Shown here piece by piece: positions 54,101-62,458 of a DNA stretch of 64,000 nucleotides (the stretch's first letter is position 1; the number at the start of each line of letters is the position of its first letter). Source of the stretch: Roseibium aggregatum IAM 12614 (GTDB lineage Bacteria; Pseudomonadota; Alphaproteobacteria; Rhizobiales; Stappiaceae); the NCBI RefSeq assembly GCF_000168975.1, contig NZ_AAUW01000010.1, positions 62,001 to 126,000 of the forward strand, read 5' to 3'. The position numbers were made by a program, and so were the translations under genes. The notes under the pieces are model-generated. The model made no database searches, was not told where the DNA came from, and was given only the letters and a program-made list of their open reading frames with translations.

Positions 54101-54328
54101 GCGATATTCCGTGATGACATTCTGAAAGGTAAGAACAGCGACCGTCAGGCAGAGAAACGACAGAAAAACGACACGCAGCGGTTTTTCGAAACGGGTTTCA
54201 TCCTTGCACCACCGGGCGAGAAGCTGGTCAACGACGGCGCTCGGACTTTTGCCAAGCGTCTGCTTGCGCGGTGTCTCGTCGCGCAAGTTCTTCCGTTGCC
54301 AAAACTTTTGCTTGCCCAAGCGTTGCAT
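51137..54328 (-). CDS. Membrane c-di-GMP enzyme: periplasmic sensor, two PAS, GGDEF and EAL domains
   Basis: 1063 residues. Helix 1 (about 50-72), a periplasmic Cache-like sensor (about 75-310), helix 2 (about 315-340), two PAS domains (about 380-500 and 510-620), GGDEF (about 640-790) with W-GGDEF-VILAE, and EAL (about 800-1050). Both enzymatic centres look intact: EAL motif in TGIEALVRW, ISVNVSPSHL, LDDFGTGYASL, GLKIDRSF and VCEGVETDAQ. So it may make and break c-di-GMP in response to a periplasmic signal. Start chosen at ATG 54328, with GGGGGAACAG in front. Confidence 0.93.
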   Translation of the reverse strand: MQRLGKQKFWQRKNLRDETPRKQTLGKSPSAVVDQLLARWCKDETRFEKPLRVVFLSFLCLTVAVLTFQNVITEYRTLSEPQDLIVRTTERLLMHQRALGEQALDQAVSVVSADTDLQTAIRKRDPANIKAVADGVFAGKAAELNIAELTIYSADQEVVYLAQSNVSAARNPGSFQSELNSSRFREVDAIELGPNNEFVVSLLKPWLVDGTRIGYLKLAINIEPSLALASTAVNAQIVKTFEIFDADDTSTVHYKVLGNLTPTGFDFDKVTSNGHFDGLSSFTVQDSKVFMVRDLPIAVVSPDHDVKLLLVKDITSNIWAFAKGTLLSLMAGVGLALLAWTVVFRLLSRLQSSVQLTRARLEAEVLENTRKLESSTMQLIEAQRIAHVGSWERDISSNEIIGSEEYYRVMKIPPGLPANEVQGFLFSRIPGDERKKTLAAVNAAVKTCGEFDIEHPMVHDDGSIQYLHVRGYVLAGPDGRAAKLIGTIHDITDRCLAERRNHLLAHILESSLNEIYILDASTFQIEHANRCALTNLGYTLEELKSQKIGDIDPVYDPNTVRRHVAPLLKGHRDSLSAESVHRRKDGSEYPVDLRVQILRDQDRDLLVAIANDVSERVQRENETREAKIRAERLAYFDPLTKLSNRAGCQRDAKERFARREKPAFLIHVDMDGFKRVNDTLGHLAGDQCLEETGRRLREVCRGLGTAYRWGGDEFVILAEGGTSDPNELCERARRIMRMPMEFNGNRFWPTVSMGLALCPDDGDDFDTLLVNADLALYQSKENGKDRYTFFRPDMRTDSETEAQIELELKDAVKNDQFFLMFQPQVNLRSQAVTGIEALVRWQHPERGTVSPAEFLPVVEKSGLAPILGEIVIDKAFAAARSWIDQGIDFGRISVNVSPSHLSSGLLLDHFKAAMEKHDIGPERITAEVLESVFLNDNRSGHLAALRELFELGVHIELDDFGTGYASLSHVSDLPINGLKIDRSFTRQMLQDAKKEVIVNQLIHLARSLNIGVVCEGVETDAQYDRLRMMGDFSIQGYLIARPMPFHQATDWMSEATDDLYFVI

Positions 54329-54674
54329 CTGTTCCCCCGAGCAGCCGCAGCTCCTCTTGTTTCGGCAAGGACAGTCCACTCATTAGGTATGGCCACCAGG
54401 CACGGTGAATTTATGCAAACGACCACTGCCATTTTTCTCAATAGGCCGTATTGGTTAAATTGTTTTGAATGTGTTCCTTAAAGTCCATTAAGAAAAAAGC
54501 TGCGAGCAGTGAGCTTTCACTGTTTGAAGGTGAGCTGTAATTGTTCATGATCTGATGAAAAGGCACTCACCAAAAGAATTCAAATGGTGTTCGGTGGTCA
54601 ACGCTGCCTGTGTCATCTTGCAGTGCAATCCTGCTGAGTACGCAGGTGTAGCAACCCGTGGTGGCTGCTTGTTT
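54329..54674. other. Intergenic region between the GGDEF/EAL gene and the hydrolase
   Basis: About 345 bases, AT-rich for this window. It holds a perfect palindrome CAGTGA-GCTT-TCACTG (54507-54522) and a TTAA-N6-TTAA pair near 54478-54491, which misses CtrA spacing by one. It should contain the promoter of the c-di-GMP enzyme. No gene seen. Confidence 0.45.
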
Positions 54675-55595
54675 TCAGGACAATTCCGCCGTGTTTCTGA
54701 AAAACGCGATCAAGGCCGCGACCGTTTCCTGAGGAGCTTCTTCAGGCAGAAAATGCCCGCAGGCAACTGCGGCTCCGGTAACGTTTGCGGACCAGCCTCG
54801 CCAGACCTCAAGCGGGTCATCGACGCTGGTGGCGATGCCTTTGCTTCCCCACAGCGCGAGGAGGGGAGGCTGAATTTTTTTTCCGGCGTCGAGGTCCGAG
54901 CGGTCATGCTCGTAGTCGATCCTCGCCCCTGCTCGGTAGTCCTCGCAGGTTGCCGACACCCGGTCGGGTTCGCAGAACCAATCGCGATTGTGTGTCATTG
55001 CCTCTTTGGAAAAGCACGATAGATCCTTGGCGGCGGTCCAGCTTGCCAGCGTGTGATCGAGAAACGCCACAGGTGCGGCAGAAATCATGTTTTCCGGAAA
55101 TGGGGCCGCCTGGGCCAGAAACATCCAGTGATAGATCTTCAGGCCGAACAGCCTGTCCATCCGGTCCCAATAGTCGCAGGTTGGCAGAATATCGAGAACG
55201 GCCACCTTCGTGAGCATTTCGGGATGATCGAGCGCCAGCCGGTAGGCCACGCGTCCGCCGCGGTCGTGTCCGGCCAGAGAGAAGGTCGTGTGGCCCAGAA
55301 CCTTCATGAGCTCGACCATGGCCGCTGCGATGTTGCGTTTGGAATAAGCAGCATGATCGTCCGATAGCGGCGGGACAGACGACCGGCCATACCCCGGCAG
55401 GTCCGGCAGGACGACCGTGAAGTGTTCGGCAAGCTGTGGTGCGATCTTGTGCCAGCAGATATGCGATTGCGGATAACCGTGGAGCAAAAGCAGCGGTGGC
55501 CCTGATCCGCCGATCCGGCAGAACAGGTGCACATCGTTGACGTCGACAGTCATGCTGTCGAACCCCGGAAACAGATCCGGCAGGTCGTTTTTCAC
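54675..55595 (-). CDS. Alpha/beta hydrolase with fluoroacetate dehalogenase active site
   Basis: 306 residues. Catalytic nucleophile D111 in AGHDRGGRVAYR, with R112 and R115 for the carboxylate, D135 in VLDILP, H156-W157 in YHWMFLAQ, W186, Y220 and H281 in CGHFLPEE. These are all the residues known in Rhodopseudomonas palustris RPA1163 (D110, R111, R114, D134, H155, W156, W185, Y219, H280), at a constant offset of one. The enzyme should cleave C-F (and C-Cl) bonds of haloacetates in the cytoplasm. GTG 55595 chosen for GGGGAGG in front; the longer frame is a shadow of purD. It follows purD on the same strand with a 94-base gap. Confidence 0.85.
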   Translation of the reverse strand: MKNDLPDLFPGFDSMTVDVNDVHLFCRIGGSGPPLLLLHGYPQSHICWHKIAPQLAEHFTVVLPDLPGYGRSSVPPLSDDHAAYSKRNIAAAMVELMKVLGHTTFSLAGHDRGGRVAYRLALDHPEMLTKVAVLDILPTCDYWDRMDRLFGLKIYHWMFLAQAAPFPENMISAAPVAFLDHTLASWTAAKDLSCFSKEAMTHNRDWFCEPDRVSATCEDYRAGARIDYEHDRSDLDAGKKIQPPLLALWGSKGIATSVDDPLEVWRGWSANVTGAAVACGHFLPEEAPQETVAALIAFFRNTAELS

Positions 55596-55689
55596 GTTTG
55601 CCTCCCCAGCCCGCGCTGGAGAGGAGATTAGCTTTGAATTCGCACGCGCGCCAAGTCCCAGAACCGCAAATTCCGGAAAGTCGCCGCCG

Positions 55690-56967
55690 TTAGCCTTCGC
55701 TTTCCCGTGCGATGGCGCGCCAGCCGATGTCGCTTCGGCAGAAACCTTCAGGCCAGTCGATATCACGGATGCGCTCATAGGCGCGCTGCTGTGCCTCGTG
55801 AACGGTGGCGCCAACGGCCGTGACGTTGAGGACACGTCCGCCATTGGCGAGGATCTGCGTCCCGTTGCGTTTGGTGCCGGCGTGAAAAACGGCAACGTCG
55901 TCTGTCGCGGCCGTGTCGAGACCACGAATTTCCGTGCCCTTGTCGTAGCTGCCTGGGTAACCCTTCGCAGCCATGACGACGGTCAGCGCGGCTTCGTCAC
56001 GCCAGTCGGCGGTCATCTGGTCAAGTCGGCCTTCGACGCTGGCAAGCAACAGGTCCAGCAGATCGCTTTTCAGGCGCATCATCAGCACCTGACATTCCGG
56101 ATCGCCGAAACGGGTATTGTATTCGATCAGCTTCGGGCCGTTCTTGCCGATCATCAGGCCTGCGTAGAGAACGCCCTTGAAGGGCGTGCCGCGTTTGGCG
56201 AGCGTTGCGATGGTCGGTTCGATGATGGTGCGCATCACGTCGGCAATCAGCGCGTCTGTCAGAACGGGCGCCGGCGAATAGGCGCCCATGCCGCCGGTGT
56301 TCGGGCCTTCGTCGCCGTCATAGGCGCGCTTGTGGTCCTGAGCGGTGGCAAGTGGCAGTGCGTTGGTGCCATCGGACAGCACGAAGAAACTTGCTTCCTC
56401 GCCTTCCAGAAATTCCTCGATGACGACTTCCGCGCCAGCCTCTCCAAACGAGCCCTCGAAACAGGCTGTCACTGCGTCCTCGGCTTCTTTCAGGGTCATG
56501 GCGACCACAACACCCTTGCCCGCTGCGAGCCCGTCCGCCTTGACGACAATCGGCGCGCCCTGTTTGCGAACGTAGGTCAGCGCGTCTTCTGCCGTGTCGA
56601 AACGGCCGTATCCTGCCGTCGGGATGTCTGCTTCGTCGCAGACACCCTTGGTGAAGGCCTTGGAGCCTTCCAGTTGGGCGGCTGCTTTCGACGGACCGAA
56701 GGCCTTGATGCCGGCTGCTTCCAGATCATCGACAAGGCCGGCCACAAGCGGTGCTTCGGGACCGACGACGACAAGGTCGATCTCATGGTCACGGCAGAAA
56801 CCGATAACCGCCTGATGGTCCGTGGTATTCAGATTGCAAAGCTCGGCGACCTCGGCAATGCCGGCATTGCCGGGTGCTGCATAGAGCTTTGTCAGCTTGG
56901 GAGATTTTGCCAGTGCCCAGGCAAGCGCATGTTCGCGGCCGCCGGATCCGATCAGGAGAAGTTTCAT
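55690..56967 (-). CDS. purD: Phosphoribosylamine-glycine ligase
   Basis: Second step of purine synthesis. 425 residues: [19 protein letters not shown] at the start, ATP-grasp core ([32 protein letters not shown]), [17 protein letters not shown] [12 protein letters not shown], and the C-terminal domain ending in RSDIGWRAI. Start chosen at ATG 56967. Ordinary length and motifs. Confidence 0.97.
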   Translation of the reverse strand: MKLLLIGSGGREHALAWALAKSPKLTKLYAAPGNAGIAEVAELCNLNTTDHQAVIGFCRDHEIDLVVVGPEAPLVAGLVDDLEAAGIKAFGPSKAAAQLEGSKAFTKGVCDEADIPTAGYGRFDTAEDALTYVRKQGAPIVVKADGLAAGKGVVVAMTLKEAEDAVTACFEGSFGEAGAEVVIEEFLEGEEASFFVLSDGTNALPLATAQDHKRAYDGDEGPNTGGMGAYSPAPVLTDALIADVMRTIIEPTIATLAKRGTPFKGVLYAGLMIGKNGPKLIEYNTRFGDPECQVLMMRLKSDLLDLLLASVEGRLDQMTADWRDEAALTVVMAAKGYPGSYDKGTEIRGLDTAATDDVAVFHAGTKRNGTQILANGGRVLNVTAVGATVHEAQQRAYERIRDIDWPEGFCRSDIGWRAIARESEG

Positions 56968-57071
56968 AAACGGGCAGTCTCTTCGTGAAGATTGAAGCAG
57001 GAGGGCCGTCACCTAACACGGAGGGCCGCACACCGCAATTGGCGGTGCAGGCAACGGCGCATTTCCGCCGG

Positions 57072-57809
57072 TCAGCGCCCCACCGTGACGCGGCAGTAAA
57101 CAATGTTGTCCGTTTTCAGATCCGGTCCCCAGATCAGCTCTGCCGACGGGCCCCAGGTGATGCGATCATATCCGTCCTTCGGCCCGACTTCGCGCGCGGA
57201 ATGCACGCTGGCTGCCGGCCAGGCGCTGTCGTCGAAATCCGGTGAGGTCCAGTTTTCCGGGACGGCGGTTTTCCGCTGCGCACACACCGGCAACGAAGGA
57301 TCGGGCTTCCGTTCCCGCGCACATGTGGCGTCCGCGGGCGCGGACTGAACGGTCAGGCATTTCCAGTCGGCTCCCGTTGCCGTCAGAAGTCTGCCGCTCG
57401 ACGCATCCTTGAACTGGGCAATGGCACCGCCGTCGCCAAGTTGCTGGCGCCGGGTGCCGACATATTCAAGGCCAGTCTCGTTTTCCATGAAGTCCCGAAA
57501 CTCGAAAGCCAGCGTCATCGGCAGGTTGGTATTGAACTCGAACCGCTCGGCGTTGAAGGACCGTTCTGTGGTGAGGGAGACACTGTCTTCCAGAAGCGCA
57601 GTGCCGTTGACCCAGAGCCTGAACCAGTTGTCCACCCACACTTCGCCCAGCATCTTGTATGCGCCGGCAGACTTGATCTGGCTCTCGTGAAGGTCGGGAC
57701 CGCCGCCGTTTGGCGGCGGCTTCTGCGCGAAGGAAGCTGCCGTAAGGCTTGTCAGCCCCATGGTGAGCGTGAACAGGAGGCCGAAGACCCGCAGGGTTTT
57801 GATCGTCAC
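57072..57809 (-). CDS. Secreted hypothetical protein with galactose-binding-like features
   Basis: 245 residues with signal peptide (cut likely after AASFA). The mature part has an aromatic beta-strand block VDNWFRLWVNGTALLEDS and FRDFMENETGLEYVGTRRQQLGDGG, and a C-terminal WTSPDFDDSAWPAASV that resembles the jelly-roll segment of galactose-binding-like domains. Four or more Cys suggest disulphides. No catalytic residues seen. GTG 57809 has AAGGAAG at 6-base spacing. Divergent from ubiA. Function unknown; a carbohydrate- or surface-binding role is a guess. Confidence 0.7.
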   Translation of the reverse strand: MTIKTLRVFGLLFTLTMGLTSLTAASFAQKPPPNGGGPDLHESQIKSAGAYKMLGEVWVDNWFRLWVNGTALLEDSVSLTTERSFNAERFEFNTNLPMTLAFEFRDFMENETGLEYVGTRRQQLGDGGAIAQFKDASSGRLLTATGADWKCLTVQSAPADATCARERKPDPSLPVCAQRKTAVPENWTSPDFDDSAWPAASVHSAREVGPKDGYDRITWGPSAELIWGPDLKTDNIVYCRVTVGR

Positions 57810-57946
57810 AATATGCTTCCTTGCCCAACTCAGAAGATCACGATAGCGCCTCTGTGACGTCTTGCGGGATGAATTTCCTGCCGAATGTCGCTAAAAGAAC
57901 CGGACAAGAGCGGAAAGCGGCAGCGGTTCCGCCGGATAATCGACAA

Positions 57947-58903
57947 ATGGACGGATCGAAAGTGTTTTCCACGAACGACACGGGGCCGGTTGCGGATGCG
58001 GTCAAACAGCACTGGGTAGACACGCGGTTGCCCGCTGGTCTGCGCCCCTATGCCCGCCTGGCCCGCTGGGAACGTCCGATCGGCTGGTGGCTGTTGCTGT
58101 GGCCCTGTTTCTGGTCGGCGGCACTGGCGGCAATTGCCGGTGGAAAGGCCTGGCCCGACCTTTGGCACATGGGTCTGTTTTTCATCGGCGCGGTCGCCAT
58201 GCGCGGTGCGGGCTGCACCTATAACGACCTTGTCGACGTCGATATCGATTCAAAGGTCGAGCGGACCCGCTCAAGGCCGATCCCGGCGGGGCAGGTCAGC
58301 AAGTTACAGGCAAAGATCTTTCTGGTGGTGCAGGCTCTGATCGGCCTTGCGGTTCTGCTGCAGTTCAACACCTACACGATCTGGCTGGGCATTGCCTCGC
58401 TTCTGCCGGTTGCGATCTACCCGTTCATGAAGCGCATCACCAACTGGCCGCAGTTGTTTCTGGGCTTCGCCTTTTCCTGGGGCGCGCTCATGGGGTGGGC
58501 AGCCGCCTTCGGCTCGCTGTCCTGGTCACCCTTGTTTCTTTATGTCGGCGGTATCTGCTGGACGATCGGTTACGACACCATCTACGCCCATCAGGACAAG
58601 GAGGACGATGCCCTTGTGGGGGTGAAGTCGACAGCCCGTCTCTTCGGTGAGCACACCAAGCCGGCCCTCATCCTGCTTTATAGCTGCGCAACGGCCCTGT
58701 TTTTTATGGCCGCGATGTTTGCCGATGCCGGTCCGGCCGCCTTTGTCGGCATTCTGGTCGGCGTAGTTCATCTTGGCTGGCAGATCGTGGTGCTGGATAT
58801 TGACGATGGCGATCAGTGCCTGCAGTTGTTCCGGTCCAACAGCACCTATGGCTGGATCCTGTTCTTCGGCTTCGTTGCCGATGCAATGATCGGAGCGCTT
58901 TAA
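57947..58903 (+). CDS. ubiA: 4-hydroxybenzoate polyprenyltransferase
   Basis: Attaches the isoprenoid tail to 4-hydroxybenzoate in ubiquinone synthesis, inner membrane. 318 residues, about nine helices. First Asp-rich motif NDLVDVDIDSKVERTRSRP and the second YDTIYAHQDKEDD. PIGWWLLLWPCFWSAAL at helix 1 is family-typical. Start chosen at ATG 57947; the frame runs far upstream without support. Confidence 0.95.
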   Translation: MDGSKVFSTNDTGPVADAVKQHWVDTRLPAGLRPYARLARWERPIGWWLLLWPCFWSAALAAIAGGKAWPDLWHMGLFFIGAVAMRGAGCTYNDLVDVDIDSKVERTRSRPIPAGQVSKLQAKIFLVVQALIGLAVLLQFNTYTIWLGIASLLPVAIYPFMKRITNWPQLFLGFAFSWGALMGWAAAFGSLSWSPLFLYVGGICWTIGYDTIYAHQDKEDDALVGVKSTARLFGEHTKPALILLYSCATALFFMAAMFADAGPAAFVGILVGVVHLGWQIVVLDIDDGDQCLQLFRSNSTYGWILFFGFVADAMIGAL

Positions 58904-58905
58904 CG

Positions 58906-58934
58906 AAAAAAGCCCCGTACGACGGGGCTTTTTT
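58906..58934. terminator. Bidirectional terminator between ubiA and the DUF6101-like gene
   Basis: Perfect stem AAAAAAGCCCCG with CGGGGCTTTTTT and a 5-base loop, 2 bases after the ubiA stop. Symmetric A/T tracts fit convergent genes on both sides. Confidence 0.93.
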
Positions 58935-58952
58935 GGAAATCTCGGGCGCGCA

Positions 58953-59576
58953 TCAGGTGCGGGCGATAATCTCGCGCTCGTTGGCATGAACGGTTGCCGC
59001 GGGTTCCTGCCGGCCGGGAAGACGGCGATTCAGGAAGCGTGGACGGCGGCCGGTCAAAAGGCGAAGCTTGCGCCGGGGCGCAGGTTTGGCCGCCGGAACG
59101 GCGCTGTAGGCTTCGATCGGCTTCACCTTGCCACCAAGGTCGCACACCAGCATCGGCAGGTTGAAAACCTGGGCCCAGCGGCTCCAAAGAACGGCCAGGT
59201 CGTCGGATTTCTCCGTTTCCGCTAGGGTGATCGACAGAGCGCTGTCGGGATGTTTCAGGATCAGGGTCGCAACGATTTCGCCAGGCACCGCCCCCGGAAC
59301 GATCCGGACCATGACACCGTCGAAACCTTGCGCAGGCACCACCACCGTTACCGGAACACCGGCTACCCGCCGCTTGATGACCGCCCTGTCGCGGTCCAGG
59401 AAAATTTCGGCTGGCAGGGAAGGAGTGCCCGGCCGGTTTTCAAGGCGTTGCTCGAAGTGGGCCGGAAGGCAACCGGGGTGCGGCATCGTATTCGTGCCGG
59501 CCCCGGTTGCTACCATTTCCTGTATTTCTGTTTGACGTCTCAAATGACTCTCCACCGGACCTTTAGGTCGGACCAT
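58953..59576 (-). CDS. DUF6101-like hypothetical protein
   Basis: 207 residues, soluble, no signal peptide. Central part VTVVVPAQGFDGVMVRIVPGAVPGEIVATLILKHPDSALSITLAE is strongly beta-patterned, followed by LAVLWSRWAQVFNLPMLVCDLGGKVKPIEAYS, then a basic Arg/Pro-rich tail. I recall proteins of this kind as DUF6101, conserved in Hyphomicrobiales beside ubiA and pmbA; the assignment is from memory and position. Function unknown. Confidence 0.6.
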   Translation of the reverse strand: MVRPKGPVESHLRRQTEIQEMVATGAGTNTMPHPGCLPAHFEQRLENRPGTPSLPAEIFLDRDRAVIKRRVAGVPVTVVVPAQGFDGVMVRIVPGAVPGEIVATLILKHPDSALSITLAETEKSDDLAVLWSRWAQVFNLPMLVCDLGGKVKPIEAYSAVPAAKPAPRRKLRLLTGRRPRFLNRRLPGRQEPAATVHANEREIIART

Positions 59577-59987
59577 TTTGGTCTCTCGATGTGTTTCAAT
59601 GTACGGATGAAAAGTCGTGAACCACTTAAGATACAGAGTTAAAAAAGTCTGATTTATAAGAGGGTTACTGGAATGTAATCAGGCAGGTAAGGTCTTGTTC
59701 AGTCATGTGGCAGATGGAGCGAAATACAACCTGTGAATGAATTTTTCGCCTTGTCCCTATCCGGCCTATCCTGCCGTCTCCATTACGAAAACCCGTCGCC
59801 AGGACTTGGCATTGCAACCTCTTGCCGTGACTGGTGCAAAATCCCATTTGCAGCCGGTAAGGGGAGTGACCCCCATGGCTTATGCGTCCTATAGCGGTCG
59901 GATTGCCCGCAAACTGCCCCGGCAGTTGCAGCGCAGCCGTGCTGAGCGTAAACAACGGCCGAACCAGAAGACGAGAGAGCGGACACG
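59577..59987. other. Intergenic region upstream of pmbA, no gene seen
   Basis: About 410 bases. It should contain the promoters of the DUF6101-like gene and of the pmbA-waaA operon. The short open frames on both strands have no ribosome site or recognisable protein. No strong palindrome seen. Confidence 0.4.
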
Positions 59988-61331
59988 ATGTCGGAACTGA
60001 TTGATCAAAGCGAACTGCAATCCCGGGCAACCCGTCTGGTGGAAGCGGCCCGCAAGGCCGGAGCTGACGCCTGCGACGCAATTGCGGTTACCGGGGTTTC
60101 GCTGTCGGTCGATGTCCGCGAAGGCAAGGTGGAAGAGACCGAGCGCGCTGAAGGCGATGACGTCACCTTGAGGGTATTTGTCGGCAAGCGCACCGCGGCC
60201 GTATCTGCCAACCGGCTCGATGATCCGGCGAGCCTTGCCGAACGCGCCGTCGCAATGGCGAAGGTGGCCCCGGAAGATCCTTATGCCGGTCTTGCCGATC
60301 AGGATCTTCTCGTGAAGGACTTTCCGGAGCTTGAGCTTCTGGACACCAAGGAAATGACTGCCGAGGATCTGACGCAGATCGCGCTGGAAGCGGAAGCCGC
60401 CGGTCTGGACGTCGAGGGTGTCACCAAGTCCGGGGGCGCGGGCGCGTCCTGGCGCCTGGCCGGGATTGTTCTGGCGACCAGCCACGGATTTGAAGGCTCC
60501 TACATGTCATCCCGCTATGGCATGTCCATGACAGCCGTCGCGGGCGAAGGCACCGGCATGGAGCGGGACTACGACTTCGACAGCCGCACCTTCTTCGAAG
60601 ATCTGGAAGCGCCGGCGGAAATCGGCCGCAGGGCAGGCGAAAGAGCCGTTCGCCGCCTGAACCCGAACAAACTGTCGACCCGAACCGCAAATGTCATTTA
60701 TGAATCGCGTGCCGCCCGCAGCATTCTCGGTCACCTCGTCGGGGCGATCAACGGGGCCGCGATTGCGCGCAAGACCAGTTTCCTGAGAGACCGGATGGGC
60801 GAGGCGGTGTTCGCACCGGGCATTCAGGTGGTGGACGACCCGTTCAAGCGCCGGGGCGCCGCTACCCGCCCGTTCGACGGGGAAGGCACGCGCGCGGAAC
60901 GTCTCGATGTCATTGAAGATGGTGTCCTGCGCCATTGGTTCCTGGACGGTGCGTCCGCACGTGAACTGGGGCTGACGCCAAACGGCCGGGCACACCGCAG
61001 CGGCAGCGGCACGTCCCCTGGCGCAACCAACATCACGCTGATGCCGGGCGAGAAAACGCTGGAAGACCTGATGGCGGAAGCCGGACAGGGCCTCCTGGTC
61101 ACCGATCTCATCGGTCACGGCGTCAACACTCTTACCGGCGACTATTCCCGCGGTGCGGCCGGCTTCTGGTTTGAAAACGGCCAGATCGTCGAAGCCGTCA
61201 GTGAAATCACCATTGCAGGCAATCTGAAGGACATGTTCGCACGGCTCGTTCCGGGCAGCGACCTGGACAATCGCTACTCGGCTGCCACCCCGTCGGTGAT
61301 GATCGAAGGAATGGCCCTTGCCGGAAGCTGA
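59988..61331 (+). CDS. pmbA: TldD/PmbA family protein, PmbA (TldE) subunit
   Basis: 447 residues. TldD-TldE heterodimers degrade unfolded peptides and mature some peptide products; TldE is the subunit without the zinc motif HExxxH, which is absent here. Markers: TDLIGHGVNTLTGDYSRGAAGFWFENG and ITIAGNLKDMFARLVPGSD near the C-terminus. No tldD in this window. The next gene starts 14 bases before this stop. Confidence 0.92.
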   Translation: MSELIDQSELQSRATRLVEAARKAGADACDAIAVTGVSLSVDVREGKVEETERAEGDDVTLRVFVGKRTAAVSANRLDDPASLAERAVAMAKVAPEDPYAGLADQDLLVKDFPELELLDTKEMTAEDLTQIALEAEAAGLDVEGVTKSGGAGASWRLAGIVLATSHGFEGSYMSSRYGMSMTAVAGEGTGMERDYDFDSRTFFEDLEAPAEIGRRAGERAVRRLNPNKLSTRTANVIYESRAARSILGHLVGAINGAAIARKTSFLRDRMGEAVFAPGIQVVDDPFKRRGAATRPFDGEGTRAERLDVIEDGVLRHWFLDGASARELGLTPNGRAHRSGSGTSPGATNITLMPGEKTLEDLMAEAGQGLLVTDLIGHGVNTLTGDYSRGAAGFWFENGQIVEAVSEITIAGNLKDMFARLVPGSDLDNRYSAATPSVMIEGMALAGS

Positions 61332-62151
61332 CAAGGGATCGGCCGACAGCGGACTGGATGAAGCCGGGCGGGACGCTGATCTGCGTCTGCTGGAAACAGC
61401 CGCGCGCCAGGCTGGCGATATCGCGCTGGGCTTCTTCGGTCAGGATCCCGAGACCTGGTACAAGGGCAAGGCGGGCATGTCGCCGGTGTCGGAGGCCGAT
61501 CTCGCTGTGGATCGTTTTCTGGCCGATTATCTGCGATCCGCTCGACCGGACTACGGCTGGCTGTCGGAGGAAACGGCCGACGACCGCAGCCGTCTGAACC
61601 ACGAGCGCGTCTTTATTGTCGATCCGATTGACGGCACGCGTGCCTTTCTGGCAGGGGGAGACGAATGGACCGTGGCGATTGCCGTGGTCGAGGCCGGTCG
61701 GCCCATTGCCGCTTCCGTTTTCTGTCCGCGCCGGGACGAGATGTTCCTGGCCCGCACAGGCGGCGGAGCCTGGCTCAACGGGTCGAGGCTGGCGGTATCA
61801 GACCGGAGAGGCCTTTCCGGCGCAACGCTGACCGGGCCACATTCCATCGTCGCCAATCAGGATGTCGTGGCCGCAGGATTTGTCGGGACGGAAATCCTGC
61901 GTTCTCTGGCTTACCGGTTGGCCGTCGTTGCGGCGGGTCGGGTCGATGTCGGCACTGCGCGTGGCGGCCCGAGCGATTGGGACCTTGCAGCGGCGGATCT
62001 TTTGGTGCAGGAAGCGGGCGGTGTATTGACCGACCTGTCGGGCCGGAACCTGATCTACAACCGCGCCAAGACCGGCCACCCGGCCCTGATCGCAGCTCCT
62101 GTTGCGCTGATCGGGCCTGTGCGCGACGTGCTCGATGATCTGATCGGATAG
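61318..62151 (+). CDS. Inositol monophosphatase/CysQ-like phosphatase
   Basis: 277 residues of the Mg-dependent IMPase/3'(2'),5'-bisphosphate nucleotidase family. Metal motifs: LSEETADD (Glu), FIVDPIDGTRAF and SDWDLAAADLLVQEAGG. It probably removes a 3' phosphate from PAP or hydrolyses a sugar phosphate; the CysQ assignment is by position and motif only. Start is TTG 61318 with AAGGA; it overlaps pmbA by 14 bases. Part of the operon to waaA. Confidence 0.88.
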   Translation: MPEADKGSADSGLDEAGRDADLRLLETAARQAGDIALGFFGQDPETWYKGKAGMSPVSEADLAVDRFLADYLRSARPDYGWLSEETADDRSRLNHERVFIVDPIDGTRAFLAGGDEWTVAIAVVEAGRPIAASVFCPRRDEMFLARTGGGAWLNGSRLAVSDRRGLSGATLTGPHSIVANQDVVAAGFVGTEILRSLAYRLAVVAAGRVDVGTARGGPSDWDLAAADLLVQEAGGVLTDLSGRNLIYNRAKTGHPALIAAPVALIGPVRDVLDDLIG

Positions 62152-62185
62152 CGGCACGGTTGCAGCGACGAAAGCGAGGAAATTC

Positions 62186-62425
62186 ATGAGTGACACCGAT
62201 ACCCCGAAACAGCTCCTTCATCTTGTGTTCGGCGGCGAGCTGGAAACACCCGAAGGGCTGACGTTCCGGGACCTCAACGATCTGGATATCGTCGGGATCT
62301 ATCCGAATTATGCCGAAGCCTACAAAGCCTGGAAATCCAAGGCGCAGGCGACGGTCGACAATGCGCATATGCGCTACTTCATCGTCCACATGCACCGCTT
62401 GCTCGATCCGGAAACGGCTTCTTAA
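62186..62425 (+). CDS. DUF4170 domain protein
   Basis: 79-residue soluble protein, conserved in alphaproteobacteria: LLHLVFGGELETPEGLTF, DLNDLDIVGIYPNYAEAYKAW and MRYFIVHMHRLLDPE. Function unknown. Its constant place between an IMPase gene and a DUF374/waaA pair suggests a link to LPS assembly. GAGGAAATTC lies in front of the ATG. Confidence 0.88.
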   Translation: MSDTDTPKQLLHLVFGGELETPEGLTFRDLNDLDIVGIYPNYAEAYKAWKSKAQATVDNAHMRYFIVHMHRLLDPETAS

Positions 62426-62458
62426 AGGCAGCGCAGCTCTTTCAGGCGACAATACCAA

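Noticed and set aside
54478..54491. TTAA-N6-TTAA as a CtrA site
   Set aside because: Spacer is one base short of the CtrA consensus.
55596..55925. N-terminal extension of the hydrolase by 110 residues
   Set aside because: It overlaps purD in another frame and precedes a GTG with a strong ribosome site; residues look like purD shadow.
59737..60000. 87-codon frame before pmbA
   Set aside because: Basic, Arg/Gln-rich end that overlaps the pmbA start; no ribosome site or homology that I can see.
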